Origin: Flavobacteriales bacterium
GTDB lineage: Bacteria; Bacteroidota; Bacteroidia; Flavobacteriales; Weeksellaceae
Assembly: GCA_900770875.1 (NCBI GenBank)
Contig: CAAGLV010000024.1
Coordinates: 1-15,013, forward strand
DNA: 15,013 nt
Direction of reading: 5' to 3'
Positions 6,519 through 14,980 of the stretch are shown here, piece after piece (position 1 is the first letter of the stretch; every line of letters begins with the position of its first letter). The position numbers and the translations under genes are program-made. Below the pieces are notes generated by a model. That model made no database searches, was not told the origin of the DNA, and was given only the letters and a program-made list of their open reading frames with translations.

Positions 6519-9500
6519 ATGATAAGATTTCTCTATTTTAAGGTAGTACTTTTACTCTCCTTGCTAGTAAGTGCTACAAATTTATTTGCTCAAAATACGA
6601 TTCCGACACATGTTGTTTGTGACAATTCTCCCGTACAGAATATCCAAACACCATTAACGCCGTATACAGGATTAAATCTTAGGTCGACTTGTACAACATC
6701 ATTTACCCAACGTTGGTTTTTTATTGTTGCACAAGTAAGAGCAGGAAATGTTTTCGAATTTGAGATTTGTGCACCATCAGGAACCGATTTAGATTACTTG
6801 GCATGGAAAAATCCTCCAGGTATTACAGATTATAATAACTTAATTCCTGCCGAATTAGCGGCTTTACCTCCAGGAGATAGAGGGAACTTTAATGCACCAT
6901 CTGGTAATTATTGTATAGGATTAAGACTTAATGATCCTGATATATGTGTAACAGCATCGGGAGATGGTTATACCAGACATTTTGATGTTGTACCAGGAGA
7001 TATCATTTTAATTGCAGTAACAAACCACTCGGGTACTAACGTTAGTGTAGATACCAATTTTGGAGGAAATGCAGTACTTGATTGTTATGTTGGAAAAACA
7101 TTTTATGAGTGTGTAGACGAGCAAACAAACTTAGCGACATTTAATTTAGATACTTATGTAGAAGCTGTTCGTCCTCCAGGTACAAATAGCCCATATTTCT
7201 TTTACGAATCTCAAGAAGCTGCAGACAGAAACTTACCTTCAGAGCGTATTACAAACCCAATTTTATCTATTCCTTACACACCAGAAGGAAAAGATATTTT
7301 TGTACGTTTTCAGGAAAACGAAACATCGGCTTCTATCGTAAAATTTACGTTAAAACCATTAGCACCACTAAATACAACCAAAACAACATTGTATGGATGT
7401 TTCAAAGGAGAAAATCCAATGACACATGTTGCACTTGGTGAATTTAATTTAAACGAATTATTTCCGCCAGAATATTTAACAGATCAATTAATTTCTAAAA
7501 AAATATTTAAAACACGCGCCAATGCAGAAGCTAACGGCGCAACTGGTTTAATTCCACAAACAACTTGGGAAGCATATAATTCATCTGCCAGTACAGTTTA
7601 TGTACGATTAGAATATGATTTAGGAACGGAGAAAAAATGTGTTAAAATTATTCCAGTTAATTTAGAAATTGTTCGTGTAGAATTAGCTAATACAGAAGTT
7701 AGCCGTACAGTTTGTTACGAAGAATTAGTAGATTTAACTCAATTTCAGACAGAAATCGTAAACGTAACAAACGATTACGAATATCAATATTATGTAGATA
7801 ATGTATTAATTACAAATCCAAGCGAATTTGTTGTTACAAGATCTTCTCGCATTAAAGTAGCAATTGGTAAAGGAAGCTGTACCGAATATGCTTACATTAA
7901 TTTAAACATGGCAGAAAGTCCATACATCGAGTTTTGGTCTGACATTATCGTTTGTGATAATAATTTTGATGGAAGCTACGAAGTAGATTTAGGTAACATC
8001 CGCAATTTATTATTAGAAAGTACAGGTACATACACTTACTCGTTTTATTTAAGCGAAGAAGATGCACGTAACCAAGTAAACGAAATTACAACGCCAATTA
8101 CAAATATTCCAGAAGGACAACAATTATATGTTCGTGCAAATTCGGAAACACACTGTTACTCAATCGGAACAGTTCCGTTAACACCAGGAGATGCTATTGC
8201 ATATACAGAGCCAACAACAGTTTTAGAAGAATGTATCGGTACCGAAGGTGTAACAACTTTTGATATTTCAGAGATTATTCCATCTATGGCTTTAGGAGCA
8301 GATGTAACGTATAATATGTATCCAACAGTAGAAGATGCTTTAGCAAATACAAACGAAATTACTGCTACAACAGCTTGGACAACAAACTTAACAGAAGGAG
8401 CTATTTACATTAAATTATCACAAGAAGATAAATGTGATAAATTAGTTCCGGTAACATTTAGAGCAATTTCGGCTCCAGAGATTACAATCGAAGAAAATGT
8501 TACAATCTGCGAAGGAACAGAATATGTATTAGATTTATCTGCTTACACAGATTACACATTTACAATTTCAGGATCGCCTCGCGAAATTTCTCCTAAAGTT
8601 TACGGATTATCAACAACGGGTAATTATGTAATTAATGTAGCAAATCCAACAGGATGTATAGCTACATATAACTTAAATTTAAATGTTGTACAATTACCAG
8701 TATTTACACCATTTGATGCCATTGCATTATGTGATGACAATTTTGATGGACAATACGAAGTTAACTTAACAACAATTAAAGCATTAGCACAAGCTAACGT
8801 TGGTACAGGATTTACAATTAAATTATACCCAACAGAAGCAGATGCAATTGCAGATACAAACGAGTTAATTACACCAACTTATTTAGTAAATACAATTCCA
8901 TCAAAAATTTGGATAAAAGCAGCGCCAACACAAGGAAACTGTTATGTAATTAGCAATGTAGATTTAGTTGCAAATACAAATGTAGCTTACACAGCAATTA
9001 CAACACCATTAGAAATTTGTGCACAACCAAATGCAACAGAAGTATTTAATTTAACATCAGTTTTACCACAATTAAATTTAGAAGTTGGTACAACAGTTAA
9101 ATATTTTACAACAGAATTAGATGCACAAAATAACACAAATGCAATTGCTAATCCTACAGCTTGGGCTGCCGGAAACACAGCAGGAACAATTTATGTTAGA
9201 TTAGAAAAAGAAGGATTATGTGCAGTAATTACATCATTTAATTACCAAGTAAATCCATTACCACAAATTTTTATCGATAGCAATGCAGCAATCTGTCAAG
9301 GAGAAGAATATATTTTAGATTTATCTGCTTACACAGATTACACATTTACTATCACAGGCGGAGCTTACACACTTGTAGCACCAAATAAATTTAAATTTGA
9401 TACAACAGCTAATTATCAAATAACAGTTACATCGGCAAAAGGATGTACAAGTTTATACACATTTAATTTAGTTGTTAATCCATTACCACAATTTACAACA

Positions 9501-10748
9501 GTAAGACAATTTGGTGTTTGTGATGCCAATGTAGATGGAATTTACGAATTAGATTTAGTTGCTCTTTCGGATGTGTTATTAGTAAACAATACAGGTGTTA
9601 CATTAACATATTTTAGAAGCGAAGCCGAATTATTAGCAGGTATTAATCCAATCTTCGGAGACGAGTATTTAACAACTCTACCAGCTGCAATTTGGGTTAA
9701 AGCAACAACAGCAACAGGATGTTTCGATTACATTTCGGTTAACTTAGTACAAGGTAACACCGTAAACGTACAACAACCTGCACGCCCATTAGAAGTTTGT
9801 AGAAATATCGACGGATCTTCAGAATTCGATTTAACATTAATTCGCCCACAATTTAATGTTCCAGACGGATATATTTTATCTTACTATTATTCACTTTCTG
9901 ATTTACAAAGAGGTGTTAACGAGATTTTAAATCCAACAGTTTGGACAACAAGTACAGTTGCCGGAACAATCTATGTAAAATTCGAAGCAGCAGGTTTATG
10001 TCCAGGTTACTCAAGCTTCCAGTATGTATCTAATCCATTACCAGAAGTTACAATTAAGGACAAATACTTTATTTGTGATGGAGCTGAGTTCGAATTAGAT
10101 TTATCAAACTATGCATACAACATTCGTGTAATTGGAAACAACGTTGTAGCTTTAGGAAACAATAAATTTAAATTAACATCTTTAGGTACTTACAATGTAA
10201 TTGCAACAAGCGAAGCAGGATGTACGTCTGAGTATTCGTTCGAGTTAAAAACATATCAAACTCCAATCGTGAGAGAGATAATAATCGGAACAAATACAAT
10301 TTCTGTAAACTTATTACCAAACGCAGAATATGTTAATGTACAATATTCGTTAGACGGAATTAACTTCCAATCATCTCATGTTTTACCAATTCCACAACGT
10401 GGAGTAGATTACGACATTTGGGTTAAAATTGGAGATTGTATCTTCTATTTAGATAATGTACAGGTAATTAATATTCCAACATTCTTCTCGCCAAATAACG
10501 ACGGTTCTAACGATGTTTGGAGAATCAGACCTTCTGATTTAAGAAACGAAGTTCACGTTAAGATTTACGATCGTTATGGTAAAACTGTTTACGAACAAAA
10601 AGGAAGTCAAGATATAATTTGGGATGGTAAAATTTTAGGTAAACCATTACCTTCTACAGATTATTGGTATATGATTGATATCGGAAGCGAAGGTGCTGTA
10701 AAAGCAATCCGCTATACAGGTAGCATCACTTTAAAGAATAAAGATTAA
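6519..10748 (+). CDS. Large secreted repeat protein with T9SS type B sorting domain (gliding-motility-associated C-terminal domain)
   Basis: This 1409-residue protein is predicted to be exported by Sec, then by the type IX secretion system, to the cell surface or medium. It begins with a signal peptide ending LFAQ (about residue 25). Residues about 26-190 form a cysteine-containing beta domain (WFFIVAQVRAGNVFEFEI) like those seen at the start of many flavobacterial surface proteins. About 198-1250 hold four tandem modules described separately. Residues about 1318-1409 are the type B C-terminal domain: PTFFSPNNDGSNDVWRI, VKIYDRYGKTVY, IIWDGK, PSTDYWYMI, GSITLK. No enzyme motif is visible; adhesion or a filamentous surface role is plausible. 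Type B cargo commonly depends on a PorP/SprF-like partner, but none lies in this window: the next gene is convergent and unrelated. The start follows an AT-rich leader and gives a proper signal peptide. Confidence 0.88.
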   Translation: MIRFLYFKVVLLLSLLVSATNLFAQNTIPTHVVCDNSPVQNIQTPLTPYTGLNLRSTCTTSFTQRWFFIVAQVRAGNVFEFEICAPSGTDLDYLAWKNPPGITDYNNLIPAELAALPPGDRGNFNAPSGNYCIGLRLNDPDICVTASGDGYTRHFDVVPGDIILIAVTNHSGTNVSVDTNFGGNAVLDCYVGKTFYECVDEQTNLATFNLDTYVEAVRPPGTNSPYFFYESQEAADRNLPSERITNPILSIPYTPEGKDIFVRFQENETSASIVKFTLKPLAPLNTTKTTLYGCFKGENPMTHVALGEFNLNELFPPEYLTDQLISKKIFKTRANAEANGATGLIPQTTWEAYNSSASTVYVRLEYDLGTEKKCVKIIPVNLEIVRVELANTEVSRTVCYEELVDLTQFQTEIVNVTNDYEYQYYVDNVLITNPSEFVVTRSSRIKVAIGKGSCTEYAYINLNMAESPYIEFWSDIIVCDNNFDGSYEVDLGNIRNLLLESTGTYTYSFYLSEEDARNQVNEITTPITNIPEGQQLYVRANSETHCYSIGTVPLTPGDAIAYTEPTTVLEECIGTEGVTTFDISEIIPSMALGADVTYNMYPTVEDALANTNEITATTAWTTNLTEGAIYIKLSQEDKCDKLVPVTFRAISAPEITIEENVTICEGTEYVLDLSAYTDYTFTISGSPREISPKVYGLSTTGNYVINVANPTGCIATYNLNLNVVQLPVFTPFDAIALCDDNFDGQYEVNLTTIKALAQANVGTGFTIKLYPTEADAIADTNELITPTYLVNTIPSKIWIKAAPTQGNCYVISNVDLVANTNVAYTAITTPLEICAQPNATEVFNLTSVLPQLNLEVGTTVKYFTTELDAQNNTNAIANPTAWAAGNTAGTIYVRLEKEGLCAVITSFNYQVNPLPQIFIDSNAAICQGEEYILDLSAYTDYTFTITGGAYTLVAPNKFKFDTTANYQITVTSAKGCTSLYTFNLVVNPLPQFTTVRQFGVCDANVDGIYELDLVALSDVLLVNNTGVTLTYFRSEAELLAGINPIFGDEYLTTLPAAIWVKATTATGCFDYISVNLVQGNTVNVQQPARPLEVCRNIDGSSEFDLTLIRPQFNVPDGYILSYYYSLSDLQRGVNEILNPTVWTTSTVAGTIYVKFEAAGLCPGYSSFQYVSNPLPEVTIKDKYFICDGAEFELDLSNYAYNIRVIGNNVVALGNNKFKLTSLGTYNVIATSEAGCTSEYSFELKTYQTPIVREIIIGTNTISVNLLPNAEYVNVQYSLDGINFQSSHVLPIPQRGVDYDIWVKIGDCIFYLDNVQVINIPTFFSPNNDGSNDVWRIRPSDLRNEVHVKIYDRYGKTVYEQKGSQDIIWDGKILGKPLPSTDYWYMIDIGSEGAVKAIRYTGSITLKNKD
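8529..8563 (+). repeat. 35-bp exact direct repeat, copy 1
   Basis: This stretch is identical to 9315-9349, 786 bases downstream (262 codons, in frame). It encodes LDLSAYTDYTF in part C of the second module. Third-codon positions are also identical, so the match is at DNA level and not only protein level. Confidence 0.85.
9315..9349 (+). repeat. 35-bp exact direct repeat, copy 2
   Basis: This is the partner of 8529-8563, in part C of the third module. The corresponding part of the fourth module (about bases 10089-10120) is clearly diverged, so only two copies are exact. Confidence 0.85.
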
Positions 10749-10772
10749 TAGACTTTAGATTTTAAAATGCAT

Positions 10773-10805
10773 AAAAATGCCGGTGATTATTCACCGGCAT
10801 TTTTT
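10773..10805 (+). terminator. Rho-independent terminator of the T9SS cargo gene
   Basis: AAAAATGCCGGTGA (10773-10786) pairs perfectly with TCACCGGCATTTTT (10791-10804) around the loop TTAT and runs into T residues. It lies 24 bases after the stop codon. The A-run on the 5' side would also make it a partial terminator for the minus strand. Confidence 0.92.
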
Positions 10806-10830
10806 ATTGTTTAAATAAAAGATAAAAATA

Positions 10831-10860
10831 AAAACCTCATCAAATTAACGATGAGGTTTT
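10831..10860 (-). terminator. Rho-independent terminator of the minus-strand export/ABC-F gene set
   Basis: AAAACCTCATC (10831-10841) and GATGAGGTTTT (10850-10860) form an 11-bp stem. Read on the minus strand the stem is followed by a T-rich tract from the complement of 10821-10830, so it fits as the end of transcription for the ABC-F gene, whose stop is 28 bases away. Confidence 0.85.
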
Positions 10861-10888
10861 ATATTTTGATAAGATGATTGGAGTTGTT

Positions 10889-12778
10889 TTATTCTTCCGA
10901 AAGTTCTAACCAACGGAATTCTTTTTCTTCTAATTCATCCACTATTTTTTGTAATTCTTCGCCAATTGCAGCAATTTTATCATAAGCTAAATTAGGATCC
11001 GAAAGTAAGTTTGTTAATTCTTCTTTTTTCGCTTCTAAAATCGGTAAATCTTTATTGATTTGCTCTAATTCGCGTTGTTCTTTGTACGATAATTTTCGTG
11101 GCTTTTGAGGTGTATTTGTTGGAGTAGGAGCTTTTACTTCTTCAACCACAATTTTTTCCTCTTTCTTGGTTTCGGCTTCTGGTTTATTTTTATTTTCGAT
11201 GTAATATTCGGTATATGTTCCCATATAACGCGAAATTTTACCTTCGCCTTCAAAAATCATTAATTCGTCAACTACTTTATCCATAAAGTAACGATCGTGC
11301 GAAACCACTAATAAACAACCTTGGTAATCGGCTAAAAAGTTTTCTAAAACCGTTAATGTAGGTAAATCTAAATCGTTTGTTGGCTCATCTAAAATTAAGA
11401 AGTTTGGATTTTGATATAAGATTGCTAATAATTGTAAACGTTTCTTTTCGCCACCACTTAATTTAGCAATATGCGTATGTTGCTGTTCTGGCGAAAATAA
11501 GAAAGTTTCTAAAAATTGCTCAGCGCGCATTTCTTTTCCGTTCGCTAACGGGAAGAAATCAGCAATATCTTTTACAAATTCAATAACACGTAAATCTTCA
11601 TTAAACTTTAAACCTTCTTGTTTAAAATGTCCTATTTTTAATGTTTCTCCACGCTCAATGATTCCAGAATCTTGTGCTTCAATTCCTTCTAACATCTTTA
11701 AAAACGTTGTTTTTCCAACTCCGTTTTTTCCAACTAAACCAATTTTACCACCACGCGCAAAAATGTACGAGAAATCGTCTAAAATTTTCTTTTGTCCAAA
11801 AGCTTTCGAAACGTGTTCCATCTCGATAATTTTTTGTCCCAAACGTGTCATCACCATTTCTAGCTTAACTTTTTGGTCGACAATTTTTTGCTTAGCAACC
11901 TCTTCTGTTCCGTAAAAAGCATCAATTCTCGATTTCGATTTTGTTGTACGCGCTTTTGGCTGACGACGCATCCATTCGATTTCTTTTCGGTACAGATTCT
12001 TCGCTTTATCAATTGTTGCATTTTGGTTATCGATACGCAAAGCTTTGTTCGTAATATAAGTTTCGTAGTTCCCCGAATGTACGTAAAGCGTTTTATCTTC
12101 CATTTCTAAAATCTTCGTACAAATTGCATCTAAGAAATAGCGGTCGTGGGTAACTAAAATTAAGGTTTTGTTTTCTTTGTTTAAGAAATATTCTAACCAT
12201 TCAACCATCTCGATATCTAAGTGATTGGTAGGCTCATCTAAGATTAAAAGAACATAACCATTTTCGAAACTTAAATCGATTAAGAATTTAGCTAACGAAA
12301 TACGTTTGCGTTGTCCACCCGAAAGTTTACCAATTTTTTGATCTAAGAAATCGATTTTTAATTTCGATAAGATTTCTTTAATCGTTGGTTCAACCTTCCA
12401 AGCATCTAACACATCCATCTTCGCCATTAAGTCGATTAACTCTGGATTTGTTGGATCGTTTTCGATCATCGAATCGTATTGATGTACGATGTCTAAAACT
12501 TCGTTAGAATGATTAAAGATGTAATCTTCTGCTTTTAATTCGTTATCAAAATCATCCGATTGCTCGAACATTAAAATTTTAACGCCTTTACCAATTTTAA
12601 CTTCACCACTGTCTGGCGTGTCTTTTCCGGCAAGGATGCGTAAAAGAGTCGATTTTCCACTTCCGTTTTTTGCCACAAAGGCAATCTGATCGCCTTCGTT
12701 AACATGGAAGCTAACATCCTGAAATAAAGTTCGGATTCCGTATGATTTGGTTAGATTTTCAACTGTAAGAAAATTCAT
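10889..12778 (-). CDS. uup: ABC-F family ATPase, Uup type
   Basis: This 629-residue soluble protein has two ABC ATPase domains and no membrane segment, which is the ABC-F layout; family members act on the ribosome, and Uup in E. coli has also been linked to DNA transposition and precise excision. Domain 1 has Walker A AKNGSGKS (36-43), signature LSGGQ (152-156), Walker B LLILDEP (177-183) and H-loop His211. Domain 2 has GKNGVGKT (350-357), LSGGE (440-444), LILDEP (461-466) and His494. Between them is the charged interdomain linker (about 240-310, with KSKSRIDAFY). The C-terminal part (about 560-629), starting KLSYKEQRELEQ, is the coiled-coil domain that marks Uup. The first Gly of Walker A in domain 1 is Ala; the essential GKS is intact. 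It starts 35 bases after the permease stop and may be co-transcribed, but its family role is unrelated to export. Confidence 0.92.
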   Translation of the reverse strand: MNFLTVENLTKSYGIRTLFQDVSFHVNEGDQIAFVAKNGSGKSTLLRILAGKDTPDSGEVKIGKGVKILMFEQSDDFDNELKAEDYIFNHSNEVLDIVHQYDSMIENDPTNPELIDLMAKMDVLDAWKVEPTIKEILSKLKIDFLDQKIGKLSGGQRKRISLAKFLIDLSFENGYVLLILDEPTNHLDIEMVEWLEYFLNKENKTLILVTHDRYFLDAICTKILEMEDKTLYVHSGNYETYITNKALRIDNQNATIDKAKNLYRKEIEWMRRQPKARTTKSKSRIDAFYGTEEVAKQKIVDQKVKLEMVMTRLGQKIIEMEHVSKAFGQKKILDDFSYIFARGGKIGLVGKNGVGKTTFLKMLEGIEAQDSGIIERGETLKIGHFKQEGLKFNEDLRVIEFVKDIADFFPLANGKEMRAEQFLETFLFSPEQQHTHIAKLSGGEKKRLQLLAILYQNPNFLILDEPTNDLDLPTLTVLENFLADYQGCLLVVSHDRYFMDKVVDELMIFEGEGKISRYMGTYTEYYIENKNKPEAETKKEEKIVVEEVKAPTPTNTPQKPRKLSYKEQRELEQINKDLPILEAKKEELTNLLSDPNLAYDKIAAIGEELQKIVDELEEKEFRWLELSEE

Positions 12779-12813
12779 TTTTTATTTGCTATAATTAGAA
12801 TTGTAAAGTGATT

Positions 12814-13995
12814 TTAAACTTTTTCGGCTTCAATATTTTTGATTTCCTTTTTTGTTTTAATCACTTTAAATGTTAAGATGGCCAAAGATAATACAAAGCA
12901 AACACTTCCGATAATAATCATGCTATTAAGCGACGATTGTATTAAACTTGGATCGCCGTGCTCGATAAATAAAACACGGAATATTTTTAGGTAATGTGTT
13001 AATGGAATACAATTAGAAATGGCTACAATCCAAGCTGGCATTTGGCTCATTGGCCATGTAAATCCACTTAAAATAAAACTTGGAGTGGCTACAACCATTA
13101 AAACTTCGGTAGATTTTAATTGCGATGGTAAAACAACGCTTACTAAAATACCGATAAAGCAAACGGCTAAAACAAAAACCAAAGACGAGTAGAAAAAAGG
13201 AGCGAATGGTGCTTCTAATGTCATATTAAATATTTGTCCGTAAGCGTAGTACAATGCGTAAATAAATACCGACATAAAGACGTACGGAAATACTTTTACA
13301 AAGATTAACGTAAATGGATTTCCGCTGCGTTTTACTAAATCTTTAAAAGTATTGTTTTCGTATTCTGACGAAAATGATAATGCTAAACCTAATAATAAGA
13401 CTTGTTGCAAAACAGTTAATAAAACACCAGGAAGCATAAAGTATAAGTAATTTCCGCTTCGGATATTTTGGCGAATCATTGTTGTTCTAAAAGGTTCGTA
13501 ACTATGGCTTGCAACATATTCGGGCATTCCTTGTTTGCGCGAAGTTTCTATTGTTATACCTGCTTTTAATGTGGTTAAAACTGTTGTAATAGCAATGGCT
13601 GCTGTGTTAGATGTTAGGGTATTTGCACCGTCTACAAAATAAGTAATTTCGGGATATTTTTTTTGCTGAATATCCGATTGGAAATTACGTGGAATTACTA
13701 CAACAACTTCGGCGTCTTTTTGTAAAGCAATATTTTTTGAATCGAAGGTAGAAGGTAAGACATCGACTACTTTAACCGATTCGTTATCTTCTAGCATATT
13801 AATTACCTTGTGGCTCATTGTAGTATTATCTTCGTCTACAACCACGATAGGAACATCAGTTACATTTCCTTTTTTGTATACATTTCCTATTAATACACCA
13901 TAAAGGATTGGTGCTCCTAAAAATAAGACCAATAAGACCTTATTTTTAAAGAACAGATTAAACTCGCGACCAATTAAATAAATAATATTTTTCAT
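12814..13995 (-). CDS. ABC-2 type transporter permease (YhhJ/YbhR-like)
   Basis: This 393-residue inner-membrane protein has the ABC-2 export permease plan: one membrane segment near the N terminus (about 20-38), a large periplasmic domain (about 40-180), then about five further segments (about 183-206, 231-253, 267-288, 296-314 and 358-376). The conserved SGFTWPMSQMP (310-320) before the last periplasmic stretch is the hallmark seen in YhhJ and YbhR/YbhS relatives. It would move its substrate out together with the adjacent membrane fusion protein. Its ATG lies one base after the stop of that gene, so the two are surely translated from one transcript. There is no ATP-binding domain in this chain and no transporter ATPase gene next to it. 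The substrate is unknown; drug or lipid-like efflux is only a guess from the family. Confidence 0.9.
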   Translation of the reverse strand: MKNIIYLIGREFNLFFKNKVLLVLFLGAPILYGVLIGNVYKKGNVTDVPIVVVDEDNTTMSHKVINMLEDNESVKVVDVLPSTFDSKNIALQKDAEVVVVIPRNFQSDIQQKKYPEITYFVDGANTLTSNTAAIAITTVLTTLKAGITIETSRKQGMPEYVASHSYEPFRTTMIRQNIRSGNYLYFMLPGVLLTVLQQVLLLGLALSFSSEYENNTFKDLVKRSGNPFTLIFVKVFPYVFMSVFIYALYYAYGQIFNMTLEAPFAPFFYSSLVFVLAVCFIGILVSVVLPSQLKSTEVLMVVATPSFILSGFTWPMSQMPAWIVAISNCIPLTHYLKIFRVLFIEHGDPSLIQSSLNSMIIIGSVCFVLSLAILTFKVIKTKKEIKNIEAEKV

Positions 13996-13996
13996 A

Positions 13997-14977
13997 TTAC
14001 TTAGTTTGTAAATCTAATACCACGTTTGCTTTTGTTAATAAAGCAGCTGCTTGTTTTACATCGACAGGAACAACTTTAACTTCGTATAATGATTGTTGCT
14101 GGTCGATATCTGGATAAGCTGTAGAAATACTAGCGTACGAATTTAAAGCTTGGATTAAAACAACTTTACCCTTAATTGCCATATTATCTTTATAAGGTAC
14201 TTTAACTGTAACAGTTTGTCCTTTTTGTATTTTATTAATGTCTTTTTCAGGAACTGTAAAACGGAAAAAAGTTGTTTCGTTTAAAATACCCGTAGCCATA
14301 GGGTAACCAGCTAAAGCTAATTCGCCAATTTTAAGGTTAATAGTTTCAATAATCATGTTTTGTGGCGCTTTAATTGTACGTTCTTGTTCGGCAACATTAA
14401 CTTCTTGTAAAGCTCCTAAAGCGCGTTCTTTTTGTCCTAAAGCCATTAATTGTTGTTCCATACGAACACCGTTTTCAACGTCAGCTAATTCGGCTTGAGC
14501 AGCATAATATTGGCTTTTTGCGCCTTGGTATTTAGCATAAACTTCGTCGTAAGTTTGTTGAGAAACTAAACTGTCTTTCAGCATACTTTTTAAACGTTTT
14601 TGCGATTTTTCTGCAAATTCAAATTGTTCTTTAAGAGCAGAAATTTTTTGTTTTAATTGCTTTACTTGATTTGCTGTAGCTCCATTTTTAGCTAATTGAT
14701 ATTGTGCATCAGCTGCGTTAACAGCACCTTCTGCTTGGCTTTTTTTGGCTTCAACTTCAGGTAATTCTAAAACAAATAGAGTTTGCCCTTGTTGAACTTC
14801 TTCGCCATCGTGAACTAAGATTTCCTGAATTTTTCCAGGTATTTTTGTGACAACTGAAATTTGTTCACGTTCAATTTTTCCCTGAAAAGTTAATTCGTCT
14901 TTCTTTTTTTCTTCGGTTTTACAGCTTGTAAAAGCTAATAATCCTAAACATGTATATAGTATTGGTAATGTTTTCAT
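13997..14977 (-). CDS. HlyD-family membrane fusion (periplasmic adaptor) lipoprotein
   Basis: This 326-residue protein joins an inner-membrane exporter to an outer-membrane channel across the periplasm. It opens with a lipoprotein signal, lipobox FTSC with Cys19, followed by a charged KTEEKKK linker. The first half of the lipoyl domain is at about 34-72 (VVTKIPGKIQEILVHDGEEVQQGQ), then a long alpha-helical coiled-coil hairpin (about 75-200, rich in Ala, Gln, Lys and Glu), the second lipoyl half (TIKAPQNMIIETINLKIGEL, from 201) and a beta-barrel domain (about 235-326). This order is standard for HlyD/EmrA/YhiI adaptors. It ends one base before the permease start and begins three bases after the stop of the upstream partial gene, so all three form a tight operon. 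The length is typical and nothing looks broken. Confidence 0.92.
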   Translation of the reverse strand: MKTLPILYTCLGLLAFTSCKTEEKKKDELTFQGKIEREQISVVTKIPGKIQEILVHDGEEVQQGQTLFVLELPEVEAKKSQAEGAVNAADAQYQLAKNGATANQVKQLKQKISALKEQFEFAEKSQKRLKSMLKDSLVSQQTYDEVYAKYQGAKSQYYAAQAELADVENGVRMEQQLMALGQKERALGALQEVNVAEQERTIKAPQNMIIETINLKIGELALAGYPMATGILNETTFFRFTVPEKDINKIQKGQTVTVKVPYKDNMAIKGKVVLIQALNSYASISTAYPDIDQQQSLYEVKVVPVDVKQAAALLTKANVVLDLQTK

Positions 14978-14980
14978 TTG

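Larger units (their letters stand above)
7110..10268 (+). repeat. Four tandem modules of about 260-280 residues inside the T9SS cargo
   Basis: Each module has three cysteine-led parts in order. Part A begins at Cys198, 479, 738 and 1001; the last three copies read CDxNxDGxYExxL. Part B begins at Cys294, 572, 834 and 1094 (LExC in the last three), followed by pieces like IYVRLE. Part C begins at Cys399, 664, 926 and 1186 (ICxGxEYxLDLSxY in the last three). Modules 2 to 4 start 259 and 263 residues apart and are clearly alike; module 1 (bases 7110-7952) keeps the cysteine spacing but has diverged. The DxNxDG loops at 480-485, 739-744 and 1002-1007 resemble calcium-binding loops, which is an inference. 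Approximate module bounds are 7110-7952, 7953-8729, 8730-9518 and 9519-10268. Confidence 0.8.

Noticed and set aside
8987..9178. 63-codon minus-strand open frame
   Set aside because: It is antisense to the repeat region, where biased codons leave open frames by chance.
10749..10888. Possible small gene or RNA between the convergent genes
   Set aside because: The 140 bases are accounted for by two terminator hairpins facing opposite directions plus AT-rich filler; no open frame of note.
11658..12109. Two overlapping plus-strand open frames
   Set aside because: Both are antisense to the ABC-F gene, whose Walker and signature motifs are intact; neither resembles a known protein.
10889..12778. 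The ABC-F protein as the exporter's ATPase
   Set aside because: Two ABC domains joined by the ABC-F linker with a Uup C-terminal coiled coil mark a ribosome-associated protein and not a transporter subunit; proximity alone does not outweigh this.
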